In this document: piece after piece, positions 9,690 through 20,430 of the stretch
Numbering within the stretch: position 1 is the stretch's first letter
How the letters are laid out: every line of letters starts with the position of its first letter
Origin: Vicugna pacos
Lineage: Eukaryota > Chordata > Mammalia > Artiodactyla > Camelidae
Assembly: GCF_048564905.1 (NCBI RefSeq)
Contig: NC_133006.1
Coordinates: 17,010,501-17,074,500, forward strand
DNA length: 64,000 nt
Direction of reading: 5' to 3'
Position numbers and translations under genes: made by a program
The notes under the pieces: generated by a model
Seen by the model: only the letters and a program-made list of their open reading frames with translations
Database searches by the model: none
Told to the model about the DNA's origin: nothing

Positions 9690-11745
9690 AGGACTATTAG
9701 GTCAACTTGATAAGCACCTACTGTGTGCCAAGTGCTTTTTAGGTGCTGGAATTAGTCAGGAGCCATACGTATGGAATCCCTGCCTTCAAGGATCTTATAT
9801 TCCAGAGAGAAGAAGCAGAGAATCACACACAAACCCATTGGTAAGATGCTTTCAAGTACCTAGGAACGAGATAAAGTAGGTTAGTGTATGAGAGGGTGGC
9901 AGTGGGCTTGGGGTTAGGGCCCTTGGACCAAGGTGGTCAGGGGATGCCTCTCAGAGGAGGTGACGTGAAATGAGACCTGAGTGATGAGGGGTAGGCGTAT
10001 GAAGACTGGGGCGGGGAGAAGAAGAGTTGAGCAGAAGGGATAATATTGTGCCAAGATCTCCCAAGACTGGAATGAGCTGCAGCCAGGGTGTCTGGAGTGT
10101 CCTGTCCAGGAGCAGGGCTGGGGGAAGATGAGGCTGGAGAAGGAGGCAGGGGCCGGACCACACGGGCCTTGTCCGCTGCAGTGAGGACTGTGGCTTTTAT
10201 CCCCTGTGCAGCAGGAGCCTCTGAAAGGTTTTAAAACAGTGGGCTGACCTGATCTGATTCTGGTTTAAATAGACTCCCTCCAGTTGCTCTGTGGAGGGCA
10301 GATTGGAGGCGGGCCAGAGTTACAGGATAGAGATAAATTGAGGGATAAATGTCGTGGTCCAGGTGAGAGATGATAGCGACTTGGGCCAGGTGGTAGCAGC
10401 AGGGGTGGTGAGAAGGGGTCAGATTCAGGATATATTTTGGAGGTTCAACCAACAAGATGCAGTGATGGATGAGATGTTAGGTGTGAGGGGGAGAGGAATG
10501 AAGAGCAGTTGGGAGGGAGTACAGTGGGGCATTCTGGAGATGGAAAAGGCTCCAAGGGGGGCAGGTTTGGAATGGGAAGAGGGAATTTATTGTTCTGTTT
10601 TGTTTCGAGATGCCAAGTAGACATCCAGGTGGAGATGGTAAGTTGGTAGCAGGCTGTGCGGTTCTGGCAGAGTTCAGGGGAAAGGTGTGGGCTGGAGGTA
10701 AAATTTCAAGAGTCTTTATCAAATAGAAGATGCTGGAAGTTGTACGATGTGAACTAGTAAGACATGTTTGTCAATCGAGCTGATCCAAGGAGAGAGAGAC
10801 AGTGGTGATGCAGGGGACAGAGGAAATCACTGCAGGAGAATCTTTGAGAAGATGAGGCCAGGTAGGATCTTGTTCACAGTGGAGGGCTCGGTCCTAGAAA
10901 TCAACCGGGAGCTATATATCCCCAAAAAGGAGGCAGAAAATGTGAGGACAGATGCACGTAGGTGGGTGAAGTACAGGCAGAAAGAAGAGACAGGCCTTTG
11001 ATTGCACTGATTTCTCTCTGAAGTATGCATCAAAGCCATCATCTGGGGAAAGGGGGCCAAGCCGAGAAGATGATAATTTGAGAAATGGGTGAAATTTTTG
11101 AAATAATTTTCTCAGAGAGTTGGAAGGTGGATTTACTAGAAAAGTAAAGAAACATTACCTGGCTGAGTGAGTTCAAAAGCGTGCCCAATCATAAATCTGA
11201 GCCAGTCAACATGGCGGTGTGATCTTTTCTAGAGAGAATTCCTGGAGTCATCAGCGGATGGCGTGCAGGGGCCGAGCAAGTGGATGGTGGGGTGTAACCA
11301 GGGCTGGGGGTTTTCTAGATGAGTTTGAAAGAGGGAGAGGGGGCCAAGGACATCAGGAGTGCTAGGAAGAGGATGGCTTGGGGGCTGGTCCATGAAAGCT
11401 GGACTGAGTAATGAATGGATGGGGAGGTCTCAGTAGGCGGGGGTATTGTTAGCCCAGGAGCACGGAGTGCCACGGGGGATGCACTTAGGCAAGGGCATCA
11501 CTGAAGTCAAGCATTCAGGGAAGGGGTAGTTATTGGTGATGCCGGGGTCTGGGGTATGACCGTGTGTGCGGAAGGTGGAGAAGAAGGGCAGGGAAAGATC
11601 TTTGGTGCTAAGGGGTGGGGGTGGACAGTCCATGAACTGAGAGGCCAACTTATGAACAGATCATCGGCAGGGACACTGGAGACGTTGAGAATGGTGGCAG
11701 GAACAGTGGTGGAGAGAGAAATAGCCAAGTGCTGAGGTCATCAAT
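9690..11745 (-). mobile_element. Long L2 LINE fragment (about 2 kb)
   Basis: Starts with the antisense L2 3' end (AAGCACCTACTGTGTGCC near 9713, then CCCTGCCTTCAAGGATCTTA). It passes through landmarks of the 3' region (CCTCTCAGAGGAGGTGACGT near 9950; AGTGGGCTGACCTGATCTGA near 10240; AGGTGAGAGATGATAGCGAC near 10360; TCAGGATATATTTTGGAGG near 10425). It then enters the part that encodes reverse transcriptase in L2 consensus (AGATGCCAAGTAGACATCCA near 10609) and continues to about 11745 with CCAGTCAACATGGCGGTGTG near 11202. No long open frame remains. L2 died out early in mammalian history, so a 2-kb remnant is unusually long. Confidence 0.75.
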
Positions 11746-12489
11746 TGGTGACTAATCTCTAAATCTTGGAATTTCAAAGTCATCTCGTGAAGTGGTCTTA
11801 AAGCGATTTGTAAAATCTCTCAACTTGATTACAGGAAGCATTTTGATGCAGCTGGAAACAAAGAGCAGAAGTAAAAGCATACCTACTGTTGGGAATGGGG
11901 TGGGGGAAACTGAACGCCTAGTCTCACCTCCCGTCTGAGGGGCCTTTGAGAGGGCTCCACAGAACCCTCCATGGCACACACTGATTTAACCCAATGCCCC
12001 TGTTCTCCATTTGAGGAACAATAGTGCTACTCATCCAAGGTCACCCTGGTGGCCAGGAACAGAGGCGGGAGCGGAGCCGGGCTTCCTGTCTCCCCGGACT
12101 ACTCCAGAGCTCTCTTCCTGTTCTATGTTGCTTTTCCCTGAGGCTCCTAACAGTCTGTGTTGGAAACACAAGACTGACCACAGCATTAGCAGGAAGCTCC
12201 TCTCCAGCCTGTCCCTAGGGAGGTCCATTTCATTCTGCTGGCCTTTTCCAGAGCTGTATGACTAAACTGTTCTGTCAAACTAGGAGGGTAGACTCAGGGG
12301 AAAGCCAGGCCAGGCTGGCAGAGGGACTCACCCAGCTACAGGGTCCAGGTAACTGCAACCTGGTTGTAACAGGCAGTCGGATTACAACCTCCCTGACCCT
12401 GGCCTTAGTTCAGACCCCAGTGCACAGAGGACTCCAGGATGTCCCCTCTGCCCTGACGCCCTTCCCCCCATGTCAGTAAGGCCCAGGTC
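11746..12489. other. Mostly unique sequence with a MIR remnant
   Basis: About 11985-12095 (CCCTGTTCTCCATTTGAGGAA, then CAAGGTCACCCTGG) reads as an antisense MIR. Otherwise nothing recognised. Confidence 0.4.
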
Positions 12490-12730
12490 CCTCGTTCATC
12501 CTCTCCCCGGAGAGGCCCTCCCTGACTGCCCCGTCTGAAAGAGCGCCCAGGCCTCATTCCTCATTCCTTTCCCAGCCTTCAGCCTGCTCTCTGTTCCTGG
12601 AAGCACATATTCTGACCGGACCCATTAGAATGTGCGTGTTTACTTGTTATTGTCTGCCTTCCACACTGGTAGCAGACTGAAAGGCCCCCCAAGTCTGGGA
12701 ATTGGGTTTCCCTGTCATCCAGACCCCAGG
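12490..12730 (+). mobile_element. L2 LINE 3' fragment
   Basis: CCGGAGAGGCCCTCCCTGACTG, then TTTACTTGTTATTGTCTGCC and a decayed TAGCAGACTGAAAGG are the L2 3' landmarks in sense order. Confidence 0.75.
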
Positions 12731-13074
12731 ACGGGGGCCAGCCCCGCAGTGAGCTGGGAGCGGTGCCCCCGTGGCCCTCTCCTGCTTCGCCACCTCCAAG
12801 GGCACAGCTGAGTTGTGGGCATTCCTGCTCTGGACGCCTCACCTCTCTGTGGAGCTGGGTCTGGGTCTAGGTCTGCAGGGAGGCCTGCCCCAATGTCCAG
12901 GCCCATCTGGCCACTCCTGCTGGGGGTCCTGTCCTCACTGCTGCCCTCGGCCTGCAGCAGAGGAGGGGTCGCTGGCTGCCCTGCTGTGATGTTCACTCCC
13001 TCCCTGGGACCTGGGCTGTTGCTAGCCTGAGGGCGGGTAAGCAGCTCTGGGCCCCTGGAAACCTCAGGCCAGTT
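12731..13074. other. GC-rich unique sequence
   Basis: Open frames on both strands, here low in information content and without a domain. No splice-site-bounded exon could be argued. Confidence 0.4.
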
Positions 13075-13260
13075 GTATCAAGGCCGATAAGCCTCAGTAA
13101 GTGGCTCTAAAGATAATCAATTGTTTTCATTCGGAGTGAAACAATCGGCTCCAAGGAACCTCTATTTAAAAACCGCACACATACGCCAGATCCATCTTTT
13201 GTTAAATTGTTGCACACGCTGATCTGATTTGACCTGGCAGCTTCAATGTGCTTCCTGCTC
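13075..13260. promoter_or_regulatory. Candidate conserved non-coding element
   Basis: AT-richer and repeat-free, with AAGATAATCAATTGTTTTCA (TAATC plus an ATTGTT SOX-type core) and GTTAAATTGTTGCACACG nearby. CpGs in ACAATCGGC and ACATACGCC are retained in otherwise CpG-poor DNA. Inference from composition only. Confidence 0.28.
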
Positions 13261-13509
13261 AGTGCCAGAGATGGGGCTGGGAGGGGAGCTGGGCGCGGAT
13301 GGACAGAGCACCGGGGAGCTAGGGATGGGGCGAGGTGGGGAGGGCAGGGGCAGCTGAGCAGGGAGAGGAGGCAGGGAGCCTCCCCTCCCAGCTTCATCCA
13401 CTTTTGAAACTCAGGTGAGGGCTCCCCTCCCTTTGGGAAATCCTGTCCTGATCGTCCTCCTCCTCCTCTGATCCAGAATTAGTGGTCAGACTGGAAGGGA
13501 CCTTGATTT

Positions 13510-13600
13510 TTCACAGAGGAAAACAGATTCAGAGAGGGTAAGCTGCTTTCCCAAACTCACACAGCAAAACAGTGGTAGAGTGGAGTCAGGGCCTGGGACC
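13510..13600 (-). mobile_element. MIR SINE fragment
   Basis: TTCACAGAGGAAAACAGATT, CAGAGAGGGTAAGCTGC and CTCACACAGCAAAACAGTGG give the antisense MIR core. Confidence 0.7.
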
Positions 13601-13859
13601 AGAGGCCCACCTGGTATAATTTCTAGGCATTGCGGGGGACTCGTCTCTTCTTCGAGGTGGTGGCCTTGACAAGTACAAGGGTGCATCCTTCTCTTTCCCT
13701 GCCCTCCAGGCACACTCTGAGATGGGCATTGTTAACAGTGAGTGTAGTTAAATGAGTGAAGGGAGGGGTCCATTCGGTCCCAGGAAGGGAGAGGAGATAT
13801 TGTGGAGAGGGAATGGACCAACTTGAACAGATGAGGGCCCAGAGAACAGGTGAGCAGTA

Positions 13860-14080
13860 GTCTTTGACTGCATAAAGTAGATCACTCCCTTCTTCTGCTC
13901 CAGATCCTGCTGTGGCTTCCCAGTTCCCTTAGAGTAAAAGCCAGAGTCCTTCCAGTGGCCCTCAAGGCCCTACTGGATCCAACCCTGACCTCATTGCTAC
14001 TCCCCTCCCTTCTCATGACCCTACAGCTACGTTAGCCTCCATACTGCCTTTCCCGCCTGCCGCACCTGCTCCCCCATTTG
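13860..14080 (+). mobile_element. L2 LINE fragment
   Basis: GTAGATCACTCCCTTCTTCTG, CTGTGGCTTCCCAGTTCCCT, TAGAGTAAAAGCCAGAGTCC, CTCAAGGCCCTACTGGATCC and CTTCTCATGACCC follow the L2 region upstream of its 3' end. Confidence 0.85.
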
Positions 14081-14154
14081 ACAAGTGAGAGCCATAGACT
14101 GTGAAGGAGTCAAGGCTGTGAGGCATCACTTGAGGCTGAGTGAGGTGGCAGCCA

Positions 14155-14294
14155 GGGAGGGTGGGAGGTCAGGCAGGATGCAGGATGCCAAGACAGGCAG
14201 GTAATAGAGGGCTGGGAAGTAAAGGGGAGGGTGGGAGGTCAGGCAGGATGCAGGATGCCACCGCAGGCAGGTAGACAGCAGAGGGGGCCTAACA
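14155..14294. repeat. Two-copy tandem duplication, 70-bp period
   Basis: The 36 bases at 14155-14190 recur identically at 14225-14260. The similarity continues through the CAGGCAGGTA box ending at 14203 and 14273. The offset is exactly 70 bases, which points to a fairly recent local duplication. Confidence 0.85.
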
Positions 14295-14699
14295 CCCATC
14301 CTCTGAGCCCTGGAGCAGGTCTCCAGCAGCAGGGTCTGGTGATATCCTGTCCTAGCAGGCCTAACATGAGGGATGGCTGCTGAGGGACCCCAGAGCACCA
14401 GCCATGGTGAGTTCCTGAAGGAGGGCAGGGGATGGGTAGTGTGGAGAGGAGTTGGCAGGCGGAGGAGGGCCCCAAGAGCAATTTTTTCATGTGACAGTCT
14501 TGAGAGTGACTTGGGACTCAGTCCCAACGAAAGGCACTTCTACAGAGGAGCTGCCCGTGGCCTGGGGGGGGGGCAGGGGGCTCCGGGGTGTCAGTGATTG
14601 AACCCTGAGACTGAGTTTGTGGTCCAGGCAGCCCTTCCTCTCTCCAAGGGGCAGCTGAGGCCGCTCCACCCCTCCTCCGTCTTTCCACATCAGTGGTGG
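14295..14699. other. Unique sequence with a G9 run
   Basis: A G-rich run with nine consecutive G lies near 14563-14571. No gene signals or named repeats. Confidence 0.4.
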
Positions 14700-14860
14700 C
14701 CTGAGCCACGGACATGGCCATAAATAATAGTAATAATGAGAGAGTCTGTTCCAAGCGAGATGATTTTATGAAATCACATTTTTGAAAAGGTTAATTCTTC
14801 CATCTCCCCACTTGTACTCCAATCTAGAGAGGCAAATGTGGATTAATTGGTCCCGTTTTC
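14700..14860. promoter_or_regulatory. Candidate conserved non-coding element
   Basis: AT-rich block with ATAAATAATAGTAATAATGA, an ATGATTTTATGAAATCA near-palindrome (14759-14775) and GTGGATTAATTGG (14837-14849). No repeat signature. Conservation is untested. Confidence 0.28.
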
Positions 14861-15429
14861 TCCCCGGCCTCCACAAAACCCTGACAAGATGTTTGCTTCC
14901 ACGGGGGCCCAACTTTTCCCGCAGGCTTGCCGAAGCAGCAGGCGCTGGGCCCTTCGTCCTTCTGGGGCTGGCTGACCTCCTGGTCCCAGCTTGTGACAAG
15001 TGGCGGCCCTCCCTGTGCCACCCATACCATCCTGGACAAAGGGGGCGGCATAAAGTCCAGCGGGCGGATCCACAGCTGGCCCGGGTGATCCTGGCAGACG
15101 GAGAGGTAGACGGCACAGGAGTGGGGACCTGGAGAGATCATGGGGAATGGGCTTAGAGGGCAGCGTGTGGGAGGAGCAGATGGGGGTGCAGTGGTACAAG
15201 TGGGGAGACTGGAGCGGGGGGCCCCCAGGCGTACGTATGGACTGGGCAGGATGGGTGAGTCAGAGAGGGGAAGTGAATGGAGACAGATGGACAGACTGAA
15301 TGAGGAGCTGGTGGGTAGGCCCTCTCTCTGGTCTCCACTTTGTACCTTTTCATTGATATTTTTCCCTAAATCAGGCAGAGGAATCAGGCTAAGCTGGGAT
15401 GGCATCAGTGGGTCAGCTTTGTCCTTGGC
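14861..15429. other. GC-rich unique sequence
   Basis: Includes an unusually CpG-retaining patch near 15000-15110, too sparse for an island. The long minus-strand open frame through 14824-15519 has no recognisable domain and runs into a MIR, so it is treated as chance. Confidence 0.4.
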
Positions 15430-15560
15430 CCTGCCGCTCCTTAGCTGGGCCATCTCAGACAAGCGCTGCCCCACTCTGGGCCTCAGTTTCCCCATCTGTG
15501 AAGTTAAGAGGTTGGGCAAGTTTATTCCAAACCCTCTTCCAGCTCTGCAGTGTGGGGATT
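15430..15560 (+). mobile_element. MIR SINE remnant
   Basis: GGGCCATCTCAGACAAGCGC, GGGCCTCAGTTTCCCCATCT and GTGAAGTTAAGAGG match the sense MIR core. Confidence 0.8.
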
Positions 15561-15979
15561 ATGTGAGCGAAGTTTAGGGGAAAGGGATGTGCTCTGCGGT
15601 TTTGTTGTATGAAGGCTTTGGTTTGGTAGGAGAGCATCATTGTTTTCAAGTGCAATAAAGTGGACCAGCAGGGACCAGAGAGGGCAGTGAGGTGGGGGCA
15701 GGCTGTGTGGGGGTGTCTGTCCGTCTGTCTCAGGGTGCACTGGGAGGCGAGTGCGTCTATGTATGTGTGTGGGGGTGGGTATGCTTGTACAAAGGACGAA
15801 GTTTACTTCAGGCTATGTGCTTAGTGCTATGTGAAATGTTTGCTCTAACACCTTGAAACAAAATAAAATTGACCATAGTCAACACTCCTCCAGCAAGTGC
15901 TTTTTGTGTGGTGTGGCTGAGTCAGTCCCCCTCCTTTGGTTTGCTCCTAACATTTCACACTTCCTAGAGTGTCCCTAAT
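15561..15979. other. Unique sequence with GT-rich low complexity
   Basis: A degenerate GTCTGTCC/GTGTGTGGGG stretch lies around 15700-15785. No gene signals. Confidence 0.4.
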
Positions 15980-16260
15980 CCTAGTCATTCCCTCACGCAC
16001 CACCCTGAAGCCTTGGGGAATACAGAGTAGACCTGCCTTCAAGGAGACAGAGAAGGCAGCACTCTTTCACATGAGGAGTGATTCACCTTTAGACCAGACC
16101 AGGCTGGTGCTGTAACTGGATTTACCCTAATTTGCAGTGGGTACAGGGAGGAGGTATTAAATCTGCTAGAGAGTTGTGGGGATCCGGGATGGCTTCCTGG
16201 AGGAGGAGACATTGACATAGATAAATTATACTGTAAGGGCCATGGGAGGCTGGGCAAATG
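15980..16260 (-). mobile_element. L2 LINE fragment (weak)
   Basis: TGCCTTCAAGGAGACAGAGA near 16036 and GGCTTCCTGGAGGAGGAGACAT near 16189 sit in the order and spacing expected of the antisense L2 3' region, heavily diverged between. Confidence 0.45.
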
Positions 16261-16619
16261 GCTCAGTCAAGGGATAAATAGGGTGAGTGCCCAGGATGTG
16301 TGGGGACAGGAGGAGGGTTGGTCAGTTGTATGGTCGTGAGGCGAGAGGTGAGGGAGGCTTCCACAGGAAGTGACGCTTAGAGAAGAGGTGGATTTGTTTT
16401 GGTGGAGGGAAGACAGCTGGGCAGAGGCGCGTTGTGTCAGGCAGGGGCCAGGCCAAGGGAGAGGAGGATGGTGTGGTTGGCACAGGACAGGCAGGTGGCC
16501 AGCACAGTGGGCTCCTGATGCCTGGTGGTTCCAGGGATGGAAAGTCTGGGCTGGAGAGAAGACTCGGGTTCCCGGGCACCTCCTCCTCGGGGGCTCCTGA
16601 CAGGGCCAAGCCACCCATT
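16261..16619. other. Purine-rich unique sequence
   Basis: Possibly the continuation of the preceding L2, too diverged to call. No gene signals. Confidence 0.35.
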
Positions 16620-16800
16620 ACCCAGTAAGTTTGCTCCTGACAGACGCTCTTTCTGTTTATTCCTGTTCAAAGAGCGGGGAAGACTAGTTCCTTCCCCGGA
16701 GCCTATTTATTCGGCTTTCTCATTTTCCAATCCAGTGACTTTACGGCTTTTTATCATTCGGCCTCATCCTCCTGACAACAAGCCATTCCTTCTCATTCTT
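16620..16800. promoter_or_regulatory. Candidate conserved non-coding element
   Basis: Repeat-free pyrimidine/AT-rich block with scattered retained CpGs (AGACGCTC, AGAGCGGG, TTATTCGGC, TTACGGC, ATTCGGC). Retained CpGs in methylated intronic DNA hint at constraint. Inference only. Confidence 0.25.
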
Positions 16801-17814
16801 GACCCCTGGCTGGGGAAGAAATGGGGCCACGGCCAGGGCTGGGGGCCTGGGGCCTGTGACGCAGAGCCCCTATCTGTGCGCCAGCCAGGTGGGTCTGGGG
16901 GCCCCACTCTCCACTCCACACCATCCCAAGCTGGGCTCAGTGCTCACGCCAGATCTGCCGCTGTGGGGCGAGGGGTGCAGAGGTTGGGCGGCTCTGACTG
17001 CCTCACAGCCCGGCGGTGGTGGGGGGGGGTTGGATGAGAAAGGAACTGAGGTTGAGAGAAGCAGGGAGCTGGGCGGGCAGAGTGGGACTCCCAGTATGGC
17101 AGGGGGTGCTGGGCCTGAGGGGCTCCTTGGATTTGCTCCGATCATGTATCTTCCCACACTTCTGAGGGAGGTCCCTAATCCTAGCCATTCCTTAATCCCA
17201 TCAACCTCGGATTGGCTGTGAAACCCATTGACTTCTCAGCATCTCCATCACGGTTCCTTGGGCTCCCAACCGCCCTCTCACCTCTGTCTTTCCCAGGGAA
17301 GAGGTCCTTGCCCCTTTCACAGCCAACCTCCCCTTCTTCCCACTGACTTTTTCGGGACACGTTCGTGGCACAGAAATGGAAGGACAGGCTCCGTGGGGTT
17401 GCTGTTTGCTGAGCCGAGGAAGACTGTAGGTTCCGGGGGGAGCACCAAGAGCCTGCGTGTTCAGTCTGGGATTCCTGTTAGACGCCCCAGTGGAAGTGAT
17501 CCGAGAGGCAAATTGTGGGTCAGGGCCAAATCAGAGCTGGGGACAGGGATCGAGACTCATCAGCATACGATGGTCTTTCCAGGGGAAGAGTAAGAAAGAA
17601 AAGAAAGGGCCAGTAAGGGCCTGGAGCCCCTCAATGTTTTGCTGAAAGAACCAGCAAAAGCAGCGGAGCAGGACAGGCCAGAGAAGAGGGGGAGCTGGGA
17701 GCACATGGCATCTGTCCCCAGTATCCTCCTAGTGTGGCCAGCCCCTGGTGGGCCACTTCATATGTGGGGCGCATGTCCCCAGGGAACAGACCAGAAAGAA
17801 CAAAGAATCAGAAC
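16801..17814. other. GC-rich unique sequence
   Basis: A plus-strand open frame runs through 16525-17037 and another through 16799-17221. Neither shows a domain, and both are rich in Gly/Pro from low-complexity DNA. A run of nine consecutive G lies near 17021-17029. Confidence 0.4.
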
Positions 17815-17965
17815 CCCAGGCCCAGCCCTGCCCAGCTCCGTGGCCTCGGGCAGCTGACTTGGCCCCTCTGAACCATGCTTCTTTACTCTGCATGTGGAAA
17901 ATTCAATGAAACTGATGTGTTTTATTTACCTGGCACCTAGTAGCCACTCCATGCATATCAGTTCT
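17815..17965 (+). mobile_element. MIR SINE remnant
   Basis: CCGTGGCCTCGGGCAGCTGA, CCCTCTGAACCATGC, TTTACCTGGCACCTAGTAGC and CACTCCATGCATATCA follow the MIR sense order to its 3' end. Confidence 0.65.
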
Positions 17966-19259
17966 CCCTCCCCTCCTTGCTCTTCCTAAAATAAACCCAC
18001 CATGGTGTACATCATCTCAGAAGGAAGTCCTGTAGAATTTGAGATATTGGTCTTTAAATATACTAGCTCACACTTGCCCACACCGCATCTCATCTGTTAC
18101 TTTTCTGCCCACTCTCACACACCCTTGTGGGATTCTGTAGTGTATCCCCATTGGCTTGACATTTCACTTCCTCCAAAAAACTTAGTGCCATTTGCAGATC
18201 TCCAGCTCTCACTGTGTTCTCCCTCTTCCAGAAGATACATTAAAATTTCACAATAAGACTCCCCATCCTAACGACAGGGTGCCTCTGTTGGCCATTCTCC
18301 ACCCAGGAAAGTGCCCAGCACATCTTCCAACCTTCTGCTCATTTCTAACCCAGGAACAGTGCCACTGAGATGCCCTTCCGCCATTCTAGGAGCCCTCTGT
18401 AAGCCCAAATGAATCCACCACGAGGCCTCACTACCCACTGAATTCCCTGAAGAGTCTTGGTGCTCTGGGGCTCAGAGCTCCTGCCCTTTTTAGAGATGCA
18501 CCCAGTTCTTACAGGATCAGAAAGTTAAACTCATTAGTCCATGGGTCCCGAGTCTCTGCTCAGGTGACTCTTGCAGGGGTTATAGTCCTACTGGGTTCTG
18601 CTCACTCTTCATGGAGCAGGCATCCCCCTCAACCCCACCATTTTGGTTTACACCAGCTCGCATCGCCTCCACCTGCATCTTTGGCTTAAGGGCCTTCTCT
18701 GGCCTCTGGAGCACGCTATCACCCCACCAAGTACCTAGGCCAGAAGTGCTGGGGGATTTCACTGCTGGAGCTGCCCTCAAACACTGACTGATGGGCACCT
18801 CCATCCCAGAGCCGTCACCCCTCAGCAGAGAGAACTCGGACATGGGCCCTACAAGTTGCCCGGAGGCCCCAGTGGGACTGAGCCCTATTGCCCACCATTG
18901 TAACTTGCTTGATAACACAACTTCTTATTGGCCACCTTCTCTTCTTCATATCACTTCTCCTAAACCCCTCCCAGTGTTTTCAGGGTCTACCTCCTGGATA
19001 AACTATGTGCCCTTGAATCCTAGCCTCAGGGTCTCCTAGGGGAACTTAAACCAAGACACTCCAGCTCATTGGCCCATGATAATCGAGAGTCTTTGGGCTG
19101 CAGCTGGCCTGATTCACCCTGGGTTCTTTGGGGGCTGAAAGTCCAGCCCCTGGGTCTATTCTACTTTAAGAATTCTTCCCAGCAGCCTGGCCTAGTCAGA
19201 GACCTCGTGGGGTGCCGAGCCAGAGACTTCTCTAGGTCAGGGCATTTCTGAGCACTGAT
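17966..19259. other. Unique or very old repeat sequence
   Basis: About 18260-19055 may be one unnamed interspersed repeat. Its end near 19000-19055 (CCTGGATAAACTATGTGCCC, then CTCAGGGTCTCC) has a diverged reverse-strand relative at about 55450-55520. I cannot place it in a family. No gene signals. Confidence 0.35.
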
Positions 19260-19540
19260 GTTGGTGTTGAAAGAGTTTATCTTGTCACTATCTGCATTGT
19301 CTGCTGATTTATCTCTGTCCAGAGGAGTGGGGCCCAGCTGCAGACAGCAAACATATTGAGTAAATTCCTAATGAACTGATTACTCAGCTTAGCATTTTAA
19401 CTGCAGCATTAAGCATCCTCTCACCCTCGTAAACATGTTGAACTACTGAAGGCATTATGGCTTCCAGGCTGGCCACTCTGTCACAGGGAAAAATTAATCT
19501 TGAGATTTAATCAAAGCCAAAACCACAAACTGCAGTAGGA
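19260..19540. promoter_or_regulatory. Candidate conserved non-coding element
   Basis: AT-rich and repeat-free. It contains AACTGATTACTCAGCTTAGC (19374-19393), CATTTTAACTGCAGCATTAAG, and GAAAAATTAATCTTGAGATTTAATC (19488-19512) with two homeodomain-type cores. Typical of neural enhancers, but conservation is not testable here. Confidence 0.35.
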
Positions 19541-20242
19541 AAGGGGCTTTTCTCTCCATGATGCCCAGGAGATGGCAGGGAATTCATAGATTCCTCCGAC
19601 TTGCGAGTGACCTTGAGATGTCATCTGGTTCATCCTCTATGTCTGAGTGCACACAGACCCTCTTGGCCTGATGGATGAAATCTTTTCTAGAAATGACCTG
19701 GCTGAGAAATACCCGTCTTACAGATACAAGAGTAAACCCAGAGGAAGTAGGTTGATGACCTTTCTGTACAAGGTTGGAGTACAATGCAGAAAGCAGATGT
19801 GGGGTTCTTACCTGTTCTTAGCCTCTTCTGTGAGTGTTCCACTGTGACCCTCTGATCCTTGTCTGGGAGCTTTTCTAGCAGCCAAGACTACATCTGGACT
19901 ATCACTGTGTCTTCCCTGAGCTTTCTCATCTCTCTGAACTCTGCCAGCTCCCGTGGGATCAGGCTGCGGAGTGAGTGGGGTTGGCATAACCCTTCTGTGC
20001 AGCTCTCACGTGGGTGTGCTTGTCGGTGTGCGAGGGTTCGTGAGGTCTCAGAACTGCTTTCCTCCAAGGAAGGGACGAGATCCTGCACCGCATGGCTCAA
20101 AGCTCATGGACTTAGTTTGAAGGTGCTCATAGGCAGACCTGTATGACTGGGAGGCAGCAGCTGGAAACGATTGTCTGATGTCTAGTTCCTGAAGGAGAGA
20201 CCCCAGAAGAAGGCAGTTATGTGTGGATCTGGGGGCCCTGGG
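19541..20242. other. Unique sequence, nothing recognised
   Basis: Around 19600-19740 there is a MIR-like phrase (GATGTCATCTGGTTCATCC) too short to call. No gene signals. Confidence 0.35.
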
Positions 20243-20430
20243 CCCTTGGTTCTCAAAGAGAGGCTCTCTGGTGTGATTCTGAGTCACCTCGGTCCTCCCT
20301 GCTCCCAGGTCATGTCCAGACAGCTAAAAATGCAACATCTCAGGCCCCACCCAGTCCTAGTACATTAGGGTCTGCCCTTTTCTAGAGTCCCCAGGTGGTC
20401 CCTGTATGCATTTAAGCGTGTGTAGCTCTG
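20243..20430 (+). mobile_element. MER5A-type hAT-Charlie remnant
   Basis: CTTGGTTCTCAAAG at the left end, AAAATGCAACATCTCAGGCC then CCCACCCAGTCCTAGTACAT in the middle, and GGTCCCTGTATGCATTTAAG towards the right end follow MER5A. It is a short non-autonomous DNA transposon mobilised long before the placental radiation ended. Confidence 0.65.

Noticed and set aside
14824-15519. 231-codon minus-strand frame
   Set aside because: No domain. It runs through a MIR element at its right end and overlaps open frames on the other strand.
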